Shown here piece by piece: positions 1-6,552 of a stretch of DNA of 6,787 bases (its first letter is position 1; every line of letters starts with the position of its first letter). Under the pieces are notes generated by a model. That model was not told the DNA's origin and did no database searches. It saw only the letters and a program-made list of their open reading frames with translations. The DNA is from Bacillota bacterium (GTDB lineage Bacteria; Bacillota; Clostridia; Christensenellales; CAG-138). Location of the stretch: positions 1 through 6,787 of the forward strand of contig JAEZLG010000239.1 of NCBI GenBank assembly GCA_023435855.1, read 5' to 3'. Position numbers and translations under genes: made by a program.

Positions 1-3
1 ACT

Positions 4-1500
4 TTGCTGAGTAAGGGCTTTGGCAGACACCGAGGCTCCATACGTACGCGCATGGTGCTGATTTACTTTGCAGTCACCGTGTTTACCATGGTTGCCACCA
101 GTGTTGTGGTATCCGCCATCATGGGGAACTTTCTTGTTTCTCAGCGTACGCAAACGCAAGCCAAGGAAACCACGCAGCTTGCTCTGGAGATTACGCCTGA
201 GCTCCTTAAAGGGGACCCGGAGCAGCTTTTTAGTTTTCTTACATCGCGGGCGCAAACAATGAACGGCCGCGTTTTAGTGTTGGATACCGATGCCGTGGTG
301 CAGGCGGATTCCGCTTCGCAGCAAAACGGATATTGGCTGCCGTACCGCGAAGTACGCGATATTCTGGTGAATGGTGCAGAAGCTTCCTATGGGTTTCATC
401 GTATCTCTCGCGTCTCTGAGGACTTCGAAATTTTTGGCATAAATGACAGACAGGTTTGGGCTGTTTATTATACCGCACCTATTACGAACAACGGCATGCA
501 TGTTGGTGTTATCCTCTTTTCGGCACTCATTCAGGATGTGCAAAACAGCGTGAGCGACGTAATTGGGAAGATCGTTGTGGTGTTTACCGCGGTTGCGCTT
601 ATGACAGCTGTAATAAGCTACATGCTTTCAGGCTGGCTCTCCAAGCCCATTGTTGAGCTAACCTGTGCAATACGACGCATGGGTACGCAGGGCTATGGTG
701 TGCGTGTAGACGTGACAGGCGGAGGAGAAATGGCGGAACTCTCTAATGCCTTCAACCGCATGAGTGAACGTATCGATGCACACGACAAAGTGCGCGACGA
801 ATTCATTGCCAATGCTTCGCACGAGTTGAAAACACCGCTTTCCGCGATGAAGCTGCTTTCGGAGTCCATACTTTATCAGGAGAATCCCGATCCGGCCATC
901 ATGCAGGAATTCTTTAAGGATGTAAACCATGAGGTGGACAGGCTCTCTAACATCATCACGGACCTTTTGCGTCTGGTGCAAAGCGATGCAGAGCATCCCG
1001 TAGTTAAAAAGGAACCTACAAGACTCGATGCTTTGGTACAGCGCATAGTGAACCGCCTGCGACCGCTTGCAGCTAAAAAAGGCATAACGCTTCGAGTACA
1101 AGTCGAGCCTGTCACCGTACCTATCGAGCCCAATCGCATTGAGCAGGTGGTAACCAACATCGTGGAAAATGCCATTAAGTATACCGATTCCGGAAGCGTC
1201 AGAGTATCGGTATCGCAGGAGCATACCGACGCGGTGTTCACCGTGAAGGATACGGGCATAGGTATCCCGCAGGAGGCGCTGCCGCACCTGTTCGAACGCT
1301 TCTATCGCGTGGATAAGGCGAGATCGCGAGACACCGGAGGTACCGGGCTTGGCCTTGCTATCGCAAACAGAATTGTTACGCTGCACGGCGGCTACATTGA
1401 AGTGGATAGTATTGCCGGCAAGGGCTCCGTGTTTACGGTGCGCCTTCCGTTTGCACCCGTCTGTAGCGAGAAGGATGCGCACAAGGAGAAAAAGCAATGA
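4..1500 (+). CDS. Membrane sensor histidine kinase (HAMP-HisKA-HATPase), 5' end uncertain
   Basis: Sensor kinase of a two-component system, expected to autophosphorylate on His and pass the phosphate to a response regulator. In order: a short basic N-terminus, TM1 at about residues 17-40, an extracytoplasmic domain at about 42-187, TM2 at about 188-212, HAMP at about 209-262, the HisKA H-box SHELKTP with His273, the N-box with Asn389 (ENAIKYT), the G1 box DTGIGIP from Asp416, the F-box FERFYRVDKARSR, and the G2 box GGTGLGL from Gly445. All catalytic motifs are intact. HAMP runs straight into HisKA with no cytoplasmic PAS domain, unlike Bacillus WalK. The outer domain contains RVLVLDTDAVVQADS (from about residue 89), reminiscent of the PAS/Cache-like sensor of WalK/PhoR kinases. 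The TTG at position 4 is the first possible start here, but the frame is open to the window edge, so the true start may lie upstream; Met17 would cut into TM1. The stop overlaps the next gene. No cognate regulator is visible; it is probably upstream. The kinase call is firm, the stimulus unknown. Confidence 0.95.
   Translation: MLSKGFGRHRGSIRTRMVLIYFAVTVFTMVATSVVVSAIMGNFLVSQRTQTQAKETTQLALEITPELLKGDPEQLFSFLTSRAQTMNGRVLVLDTDAVVQADSASQQNGYWLPYREVRDILVNGAEASYGFHRISRVSEDFEIFGINDRQVWAVYYTAPITNNGMHVGVILFSALIQDVQNSVSDVIGKIVVVFTAVALMTAVISYMLSGWLSKPIVELTCAIRRMGTQGYGVRVDVTGGGEMAELSNAFNRMSERIDAHDKVRDEFIANASHELKTPLSAMKLLSESILYQENPDPAIMQEFFKDVNHEVDRLSNIITDLLRLVQSDAEHPVVKKEPTRLDALVQRIVNRLRPLAAKKGITLRVQVEPVTVPIEPNRIEQVVTNIVENAIKYTDSGSVRVSVSQEHTDAVFTVKDTGIGIPQEALPHLFERFYRVDKARSRDTGGTGLGLAIANRIVTLHGGYIEVDSIAGKGSVFTVRLPFAPVCSEKDAHKEKKQ
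1483..1488 (+). promoter_or_regulatory. Ribosome binding site of the first lipoprotein gene
   Basis: AAGGAG lies 8 bases before the ATG at 1497, inside the end of the kinase gene. Together with the ATGA overlap it fixes the start and indicates translational coupling to the kinase. Confidence 0.8.
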
Positions 1501-2546
1501 AACGGTATCGTATCATAAGAGGATTTATACTTCTTCTATGCTTTTGCATGGTGCTTTCCGGCTGCGCCATTGGCGGTATCCGTCAAAACCCCACAGATAT
1601 GGACCTTCCGCAGATTGACCCGGAGGACGGCGTATCAAGAGACAAAACAGTCACGCTTTATTATCGGCTTACCAACGAAAACTATTTGGTCGGCATCACG
1701 CGCAGTATTTCCGTGCGCGCCAACGAGCGCGTTGAAAAGGCCATGATCCGCGCGCTGTTAGGCGGCGTACCGCTGCAGGCTCTTTCGAAGAATGTATCGC
1801 CGCTATTTCCGGAGAATACATCCATCGTCGATGTAACGGTCGTAGGCGGCATCATGTATGTAACGCTCTCCACCGAGTTTTTAGATACCTCAGTTTATGA
1901 CGAAAAGCGCGCAGCAGCTGATTTTTCCCTCTCAAGCAATACGATTGACCAACAAACTCACGACCTCATGGTGCAGGAGGCCTACAATGAACTATTGCTC
2001 ACGCGCAAGCTGGCCGTATATTCACTTGTCAATACCATCACACAATTGAGTTCCGGCATACGCGTGCAGGTGCAGGTGGACACAACCGGCACGGGTTCGG
2101 GCGACCGCATCAAATTGAGTGATCTGGGGCTAAACGCAGGGGAAGATGCGGATTCTCAACTTCTTGAGCCTATGCGCTTCGTGGAAGACTATGTAGTGAC
2201 ACCCGGGATTATTGCAGAATGCGTTCTCACTCGTCTTGTGAACGGTGAATACGAGCTTGCCTATCCCTTGTTTTCCGAGGATGACGGCAGCGGCATCCAA
2301 AAACCGCAATACGCAAACTTCGAAACAGAAATGCTGTCTCTTGGGTCGCTTGAAAGCTTCACCGTACATGGATTCTCTTTGGGCGAGGACGAAGCCTATG
2401 CGCGCATCAGAGCCGATCTTAAATTCCTCTACGTGAACGGAGAGGTTGTAGAGTTGAAGAATAGTACGCTTAAGCTTAAACGCGAGGGCGATTTATACAA
2501 GCTCGGCTACGGAACGCTGCTCGATGTATTGAAAGGTCAAGAATGA
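1497..2546 (+). CDS. GerMN-domain lipoprotein with NTF2-like C-terminal region
   Basis: Predicted lipoprotein anchored on the outer face of the membrane. A basic N-terminus (MKRYRIIR), a hydrophobic segment and lipobox LSGC predict lipidation at Cys23. Residues about 50-195 look like a GerMN domain: TVTLYYRL opening strand, a helix with EKAMIRALLGG, GIMYVTLSTEFL, then LAVYSLVNTITQ and a closing strand. Residues about 234-345 resemble a small NTF2/cystatin-like alpha+beta domain (AECVLTRLVNGEYELAYPLF, then paired strands ending in LKREGDLYKLGYG); this second assignment is tentative. GerMN domains occur in Bacillus GerM, a sporulation protein of the SpoIIIA-SpoIIQ complex, and in actinobacterial LpqB, the partner of the MtrB kinase. 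Its start overlaps the kinase stop (ATGA) and its own stop overlaps the next lipoprotein start, so all three are probably made together. I infer a role as kinase accessory protein or envelope factor. It is not simply GerM, which lacks the extra C-terminal domain. Confidence 0.9.
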   Translation: MKRYRIIRGFILLLCFCMVLSGCAIGGIRQNPTDMDLPQIDPEDGVSRDKTVTLYYRLTNENYLVGITRSISVRANERVEKAMIRALLGGVPLQALSKNVSPLFPENTSIVDVTVVGGIMYVTLSTEFLDTSVYDEKRAAADFSLSSNTIDQQTHDLMVQEAYNELLLTRKLAVYSLVNTITQLSSGIRVQVQVDTTGTGSGDRIKLSDLGLNAGEDADSQLLEPMRFVEDYVVTPGIIAECVLTRLVNGEYELAYPLFSEDDGSGIQKPQYANFETEMLSLGSLESFTVHGFSLGEDEAYARIRADLKFLYVNGEVVELKNSTLKLKREGDLYKLGYGTLLDVLKGQE

Positions 2547-4150
2547 AAGCCGAACGGATGAAACAACACAGTAAAAGATTTTTAGCACTGGTGCTCACGG
2601 CGGCACTTTTATCGGGATGCACGGGCACGAATGAAACTGACTTGCAACTTACACTCTCAAACAAAATGCCGTCTAAACTTACGCGCGATTTAAACCGCGA
2701 AGCGAGCTTTGATGCTGAACTCTATTTTGTATCAGAGGATGAGCGCAGCCTTAGTGCAGAAACACGTACAATCGTGTTGAGCGGCAGTGTGAGCCGTGCG
2801 GAAGCTGCGCTTCGCGCTATGGAGGATGGTCCCGTCAGCGGCGTATTGTCAGCTTCTGTTTCAGAATCACTTAGCTTTTCCGGCATTGAACTATCACAGG
2901 ATGCATGCAATGTATACTATACGGGTTCTGTTGCAGATAACAGGGAATGGCTAATCCTACGTGCAGCCGTCGCCGCAACTGTATATGCTGCGGAAGGTAT
3001 TAGCGCAGTCAACGTATTCTTAAACGGTATGGTACCGGGATATTCCGGCAGGCCGCTAGGTTCACTATCGCCCATACCCGGTGCACTGGATACTTATCTT
3101 TCCGAGCTCAAGCAGCGTTATGAGCTTATGCCGCAGGAACCCACGGAGGCAGGCGGTCGCGAATCAAACATCGCTACGCTGTATTTTGCGAATATGGGTA
3201 ATGACTTTTTGATTGCACGCAACCGAAAAGTCGCATATGATTTATCGCTTAGCAATGCCGATATCGTAAAGCTTTTGCTTGACGAACTTCGACAGGGCGA
3301 TACGGGTACAGAGAGCCTTGAGCCGGTGCTCCCTGCTGATTTGCAGCTTGCGCAGGACCCAAATATCGTTTATTTGAATGATCCGGAGCTAATGCCAACA
3401 CCTACCCCAACACCTGATAGTACATCGGGGGATAATCCTGACGCTTTACCGATGGAACCCGTTGTAGATAAGGACAGGGACGAACCCTGTGTCATAGAGC
3501 TTACCTTTGCGGAACCCGCAATGGAGTATGACACGAATATGATGTGCGGGGCTATTACGCTGATGCTTACGGGTTATCTTCCCAAGGTCAAAGGTGTTAA
3601 GATATCCATAATTAAAATTGCGGACAATGGCAGGAAGGCAGCACGTAACCTATCCGAAAACGAGTATTTTGTACGCGGCGATTTTACGCATAGAATCGGC
3701 TTCGGCATTTACCTCGCGTTTCCCGATGCAGAGAGCGCCGTGCTTGACAGGGTACAGCGTATTGTGGCTTCGGGAAGTGTGTACGACCCGGACGCACGTC
3801 TTTTTGAGCTCTTTCAGGGACCTGCAGATCCCGGGCTTATGCACTCCGGGTTTACCGCAACGGATGTGCTCGACGTTTATATTATCGACAATCTCGCCGT
3901 CGTGAATTGGAAGGCAGGGTTTGCACAAAAACTCGAGCAGCTTGCGCAAACACAGCAGACGGATGCAATACACGAGGAGCAAGACGAGCTTTTCATCTTC
4001 GGCGTCGTTAATACGCTTACGGAAATTCCCGGCGTTGAACGCGTCTGGATGCTGGAGGATGGGCAAAAAATCCGCACGGTGGCGGATCTGTATCTTGGAA
4101 ATGCATTATTAAGAAACCCGGGTATACTCATCGATGTGGTTACCCCTTAA
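2543..4150 (+). CDS. Large lipoprotein with three apparent tandem GerMN modules
   Basis: Second predicted lipoprotein. A basic start, the hydrophobic run FLALVLTAALL and lipobox LSGC predict lipidation at Cys26. Three consecutive segments read as GerMN-like. Module 1 (about 56-170) has AELYFVSEDE, AEAALRAMEDGPVSG and ISAVNVFLNG. Module 2 (about 208-365) has ATLYFANMGNDF and IVKLLLDEL, then a Pro/Thr-rich insert starting PTPTPTPD at 285 and running to about 315, then its second half with MMCGAITLMLTGYLPKVKGV. Module 3 (about 386-510) has GFGIYLAFPDAES, ARLFELFQGPADPGL, NLAVVNWKAGF and the typical FGVVNTLTEIPGVERVWMLEDG. The start at 2543 has AAAGG 6 bases upstream (2532-2536) and forms an ATGA overlap; Met6 (2558) is a weaker alternative. 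At 535 residues it is much longer than single-domain GerMN lipoproteins. I infer an extracytoplasmic scaffold or kinase partner; no enzymatic motif is visible. Domain boundaries are by eye. Confidence 0.88.
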   Translation: MKAERMKQHSKRFLALVLTAALLSGCTGTNETDLQLTLSNKMPSKLTRDLNREASFDAELYFVSEDERSLSAETRTIVLSGSVSRAEAALRAMEDGPVSGVLSASVSESLSFSGIELSQDACNVYYTGSVADNREWLILRAAVAATVYAAEGISAVNVFLNGMVPGYSGRPLGSLSPIPGALDTYLSELKQRYELMPQEPTEAGGRESNIATLYFANMGNDFLIARNRKVAYDLSLSNADIVKLLLDELRQGDTGTESLEPVLPADLQLAQDPNIVYLNDPELMPTPTPTPDSTSGDNPDALPMEPVVDKDRDEPCVIELTFAEPAMEYDTNMMCGAITLMLTGYLPKVKGVKISIIKIADNGRKAARNLSENEYFVRGDFTHRIGFGIYLAFPDAESAVLDRVQRIVASGSVYDPDARLFELFQGPADPGLMHSGFTATDVLDVYIIDNLAVVNWKAGFAQKLEQLAQTQQTDAIHEEQDELFIFGVVNTLTEIPGVERVWMLEDGQKIRTVADLYLGNALLRNPGILIDVVTP

Positions 4151-4158
4151 AGTAGGAT

Positions 4159-5280
4159 ATGAACGATCTGAACACGTTAAAAAACAAGGTTGTCGTCGGC
4201 ATGTCAGGCGGTGTAGATTCCTCCGTCGCAGCACTGCTATTAAAGAAGCAGGGCTTTGATGTCGTAGGCGTTTTTATGAAAAATTGGGAGGAGACAGGCG
4301 ACGATGGCGTTTGCACCGCTGCGGAGGATTACGACGACGTACGCCGCGTATGCGACGCAATCTCCATCCCGTATTACACTGTCAATTTCACGCAGGAATA
4401 CCGCGAAAAGGTGTTTTCCTATTTTCTTTCGGAATACGCGGCGGGACGCACGCCGAATCCCGATGTATTGTGCAATTGCGAGATAAAGTTCAACGCTTTT
4501 TTGCGCTTCGCACTTTCTCTGGAAGCATCCGCGCTTGCGACCGGTCATTACGCGCAGCTTCACAAGGAAAACGGCGCTGTAACACTTTTGCGTGGTGCAG
4601 ACGCAGGGAAGGACCAAACATATTTTCTTGCGGGGCTTACACAATCACAGCTTATGTCCGCACTTTTTCCCGTGGGCGGTCTTCAAAAAAAAGAGGTGCG
4701 CTCGCTCGCCGTTGAGGCAGGACTTTCCAACGCTCTAAAAAAGGACTCCACGGGCATCTGTTTTATCGGCGAACGCGATTTTAAGAGCTTTCTGATGCAA
4801 TACCTACCCGCGCAGCCAGGTGACATGATAACGCTAGACGGCAGTATTGTCGGCAGGCATGACGGTCTTATGTACTATACGCTTGGCCAGCGGCGGGGCT
4901 TAGGCATCGGCGGTCAAAAGGAAGGCAGCGGCGAAAGCTTTTTCGTAATTGCTAAGGATATGGCTAAAAATCGCCTCATCGTACAGCAAGGCGAACAGGA
5001 CGAACTTTACTCGCTGGGGCTAACCGCAAGCAAGGTGAATTTTATTTTGGGAAGCCCTCCAGCAAATAGCTTTTCTTGTACGGCGAAGTTCCGCTACCGC
5101 CAAAGCGACCGTCGCGTAAAGGTTACAATGCACGGCGACGGCTGTACGGTGGATTTTTTAGAGCCGCAGCGCGCAGTTACACCTGGGCAATGGGCTGTGT
5201 TTTATGACGGAGATGTATGCCTTGGCGGAGGGCCGATCGATGAAACGCGCCCTCTTAAAGAGATAAAATTTCCTGTGTAA
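4159..5280 (+). CDS. mnmA: tRNA-specific 2-thiouridylase MnmA
   Basis: Cytoplasmic enzyme that makes 2-thiouridine at the wobble position (U34) of Lys, Glu and Gln tRNAs. It adenylates the base with ATP, then inserts persulfide sulfur supplied by a cysteine desulfurase. The N-terminal PP-loop ATP-binding motif is SGGVDSS (residues 16-22). The two family cysteines are in place: Cys105 in NPDVLCNCEIKF and Cys201 in KDSTGICFIGERDF, matching Cys102 and Cys199 of E. coli. Other family blocks are GHYAQL (129-134), DQTYFLAGL and LGQRRGLGIGG (from 242), followed by the C-terminal beta-barrel region. At 373 residues it is full length. The ATG follows the upstream stop by 8 bases; the AGTAGGAT just before it gives an unusually close Shine-Dalgarno sequence, but later Met codons would remove the PP-loop. 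It is probably co-transcribed with the lipoprotein genes, though functionally unrelated. One oddity is Cys107 beside catalytic Cys105, where lysine is common. Confidence 0.97.
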   Translation: MNDLNTLKNKVVVGMSGGVDSSVAALLLKKQGFDVVGVFMKNWEETGDDGVCTAAEDYDDVRRVCDAISIPYYTVNFTQEYREKVFSYFLSEYAAGRTPNPDVLCNCEIKFNAFLRFALSLEASALATGHYAQLHKENGAVTLLRGADAGKDQTYFLAGLTQSQLMSALFPVGGLQKKEVRSLAVEAGLSNALKKDSTGICFIGERDFKSFLMQYLPAQPGDMITLDGSIVGRHDGLMYYTLGQRRGLGIGGQKEGSGESFFVIAKDMAKNRLIVQQGEQDELYSLGLTASKVNFILGSPPANSFSCTAKFRYRQSDRRVKVTMHGDGCTVDFLEPQRAVTPGQWAVFYDGDVCLGGGPIDETRPLKEIKFPV

Positions 5281-5419
5281 ATGCGCTGAGCATAGTCCGC
5301 AGCATTGTGCCTAACTATATATTAATAGGAAGCGATTATACAAACATATATAGGATGGGGATTGAGCGGATGAAACGGATATGATTTAAGGGGTTGTTAC
5401 GTTGTAAGAAATAAAATGA
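5281..5419. other. Non-coding gap after mnmA
   Basis: A/T-rich intergenic stretch between convergent genes. I find no ORF with a credible ribosome binding site (a 9-codon ATG frame at 5355-5384 is the best and is unconvincing), no tRNA, and no promoter better than chance. It ends at the terminator hairpin. Confidence 0.6.
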
Positions 5420-5455
5420 CCCCGCTTCTTTTTACGCAAGCGGGGCTCTTTGTTT
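5420..5455. terminator. Probable bidirectional Rho-independent terminator
   Basis: An 8-bp perfect stem, CCCCGCTT (5420-5427) with AAGCGGGG (5438-5445), encloses a 10-base loop. On the plus strand it is followed by the T-rich CTCTTTGTTTTG, ending the mnmA transcript. On the minus strand the same stem is followed by TCATTTTATTTCTT, suited to ending the murI transcript, whose stop codon is 19 bases from the stem. Use in both directions is inferred from the convergent layout. Confidence 0.88.
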
Positions 5456-5463
5456 TGCTTACC

Positions 5464-6237
5464 TTATCTGTGAAGCAAGGATTCAAAGACGGGCAGATAA
5501 ATGTCAGCATTCCCGCTTGTATGAAACTCCACCTGCGCGCTGCCGGTATCATTTAAAAGGCCTTGATCGGCGAGCACGCGCCCGAGTTGGCGGACGGTGG
5601 CAGCGTTGCCGTCGTAAAGCCGGCATGCACCTTTGAAGTGGGTTGCTGCATATCTTGCTATTGCGCTGCCGATAAAAACGTAATGTGTGCAACCAAGTAC
5701 AATGCCGTCTATTTCCATACCATGGTAGGGGGATAAATAGCAGTCGAAAAGATCGTCAAAGGCGTCATCCTCAAAGACATTATTCTCGATTCTGTCCACA
5801 AGCCCTGGACAGGGTACGTTGATGACGCGGGTGGGATCCGGCATGCGATCTTGCAGGTCAAGATAGCGCTTTAGCTTTGTGGTAGCCAATGTAGCCATCA
5901 TAAGCACCTTGCCCGTGCCTTGTGATGCACACGCAGGTTTGATTGCCGGTTCAACGCTCACCACGGGGACTTCGAGCTTTTCTCGTATTTGGCGAATGCA
6001 GGTAGCGGTTGCGGTATTGCAAGCGAGCAGTATTACCTTTACACCGCACGAAACAAGCTCGTTTGCACAATTAAAGGTAAGCGCGGTAATCTCTTCTTCC
6101 GTTTTATCGCCATAGGGGGCGTGGAGATTGTCGCCGTAGTATATATAGTTTTCATGAGGAAGTTGCTTGAGCGCTTCGCGCAAAACGCTTGCTCCCCCAA
6201 GGCCGGAATCGAACACACCAATTGGTCTATAATCCAT
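5464..6237 (-). CDS. murI: Glutamate racemase MurI
   Basis: Cytoplasmic, cofactor-independent racemase that converts L-glutamate to the D-glutamate added to the peptidoglycan precursor by MurD. The N-terminus IGVFDSGLGG carries the conserved Asp10 and Ser11. Family blocks follow: YYGDNLHAPYG, the catalytic ACNTAT with Cys73, and GCTHY with the second catalytic Cys183. At 257 residues it is slightly short but complete. The start is supported by GGGAGG placed 6 bases before the ATG. After GCTHY the usual Pro is Val (GCTHYVF), a mild departure. The broader Asp/Glu racemase family is the only realistic alternative, and the N-terminal motif and both cysteine contexts favour MurI. It is a single-gene unit with its own promoter, divergent from the rRNA operon and convergent with mnmA. 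Confidence 0.95.
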   Translation of the reverse strand: MDYRPIGVFDSGLGGASVLREALKQLPHENYIYYGDNLHAPYGDKTEEEITALTFNCANELVSCGVKVILLACNTATATCIRQIREKLEVPVVSVEPAIKPACASQGTGKVLMMATLATTKLKRYLDLQDRMPDPTRVINVPCPGLVDRIENNVFEDDAFDDLFDCYLSPYHGMEIDGIVLGCTHYVFIGSAIARYAATHFKGACRLYDGNAATVRQLGRVLADQGLLNDTGSAQVEFHTSGNADIYLPVFESLLHR

Positions 6238-6243
6238 ATTTTG

Positions 6244-6249
6244 CCTCCC
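6244..6249 (-). promoter_or_regulatory. Ribosome binding site of murI
   Basis: GGGAGG on the minus strand, 6 bases before the murI ATG. It is a near-perfect Shine-Dalgarno match at good spacing and settles the start codon. Confidence 0.88.
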
Positions 6250-6280
6250 ATTTTAACAGGATATGGCGAGATTCCTGCTT

Positions 6281-6309
6281 ATTATAAATCAGCTTCGTAT
6301 TTTCCGCAA
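6281..6309 (-). promoter_or_regulatory. Predicted sigma-A promoter of murI
   Basis: Reading the minus strand, TTGCGG (6309-6304) is a weak -35 match (3 of 6), followed by a 17-base spacer and a perfect TATAAT -10 box (6286-6281). Transcription would start near 6274, giving a leader of about 37 bases. No operator or attenuator is evident in that leader. Confidence 0.72.
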
Positions 6310-6310
6310 T

Positions 6311-6365
6311 TTTTTAGGAAAAGTTATAAAAAGCGATTGACAAGCTTAATCGACTTTGATAAGAT
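6311..6365 (+). promoter_or_regulatory. Predicted rRNA operon promoter with UP-like A/T tract
   Basis: A perfect -35 box TTGACA (6337-6342), a 17-base spacer and TAAGAT as -10 box (6360-6365, 4 of 6) preceded by TG at 6357-6358, an extended -10 element. The A/T-rich tract at about 6311-6335, with T and A runs, sits where an UP element would bind the polymerase alpha subunits. The predicted start is near G6372; a G start would fit GTP-sensed rRNA initiation in Firmicutes, which is inference. Only one promoter is evident. Confidence 0.82.
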
Positions 6366-6418
6366 AAACAGGCTGTCACGCACGAGGGCACAAAAGCCTT
6401 GGTAAACGGCGGCACACG

Positions 6419-6433
6419 GCACCTTGAAAACTG
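6419..6433 (+). promoter_or_regulatory. boxA-type rRNA antitermination element
   Basis: GCACCTTGAAAACTG resembles the Firmicutes rRNA boxA (TGTTCTTTGAAAACT type), which recruits NusB-NusE and other Nus factors so that polymerase transcribes the untranslated rRNA operon without Rho termination. It lies about 47 bases after the predicted start, a usual place for boxA. Confidence 0.7.
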
Positions 6434-6468
6434 TATAGTGCAAGCATAAAGACGCAAACAAAGAAGCA

Positions 6469-6488
6469 ACGGATTTTCAATAATCCGT
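6469..6488 (+). repeat. Leader hairpin 1
   Basis: Inverted repeat ACGGATT (6469-6475) with AATCCGT (6482-6488), 7 bp with a 6-base loop. There is no T-run after it, so it is not an intrinsic terminator. Confidence 0.6.
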
Positions 6489-6508
6489 AGCAACAGTAAT
6501 GACCGGCG

Positions 6509-6530
6509 GCGGACCTTTTCACGGGTCCGC
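6509..6530 (+). repeat. Leader hairpin 2
   Basis: Inverted repeat GCGGACC (6509-6515) with GGTCCGC (6524-6530), 7 bp extendable by one U-G pair (6516/6523). It is the most G/C-rich leader stem. The following bases are not T-rich, arguing against termination. Confidence 0.65.
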
Positions 6531-6552
6531 GTACAAACAAAGTAAAAGAGCA

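Noticed and set aside
658..1497. Long minus-strand open frame (279 codons) opposite the kinase gene
   Set aside because: It lies wholly antisense to a gene with every kinase motif intact, has no recognisable domain and no credible ribosome binding site. It is a shadow frame.
3392..3420. CCAACACCTACC-type repeat as a possible DNA repeat or recombination site
   Set aside because: It is the coding of a Pro/Thr-rich linker (PTPTPTPD) inside the lipoprotein. Such linkers are common in secreted proteins and no copy occurs elsewhere in the window.
3650..4131. Overlapping minus-strand frames opposite the second lipoprotein gene
   Set aside because: The translations are low-complexity or Cys/Ser-rich with no family resemblance. 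The plus-strand frame has a lipobox and GerMN motifs and explains the region.
5355..5384. 9-codon ATG frame preceded by TAGGAT after mnmA
   Set aside because: It is too short, the Shine-Dalgarno-like bases touch the start codon, and no leader-peptide context follows; only the terminator lies downstream.
5364..5445. Possible small RNA from a weak promoter (TTGAGC, 17 bases, TTTAAG) to the terminator
   Set aside because: The -10 box matches only 3 of 6 and such pairs occur by chance in A/T-rich spacer. The hairpin is fully explained as the mnmA/murI terminator.
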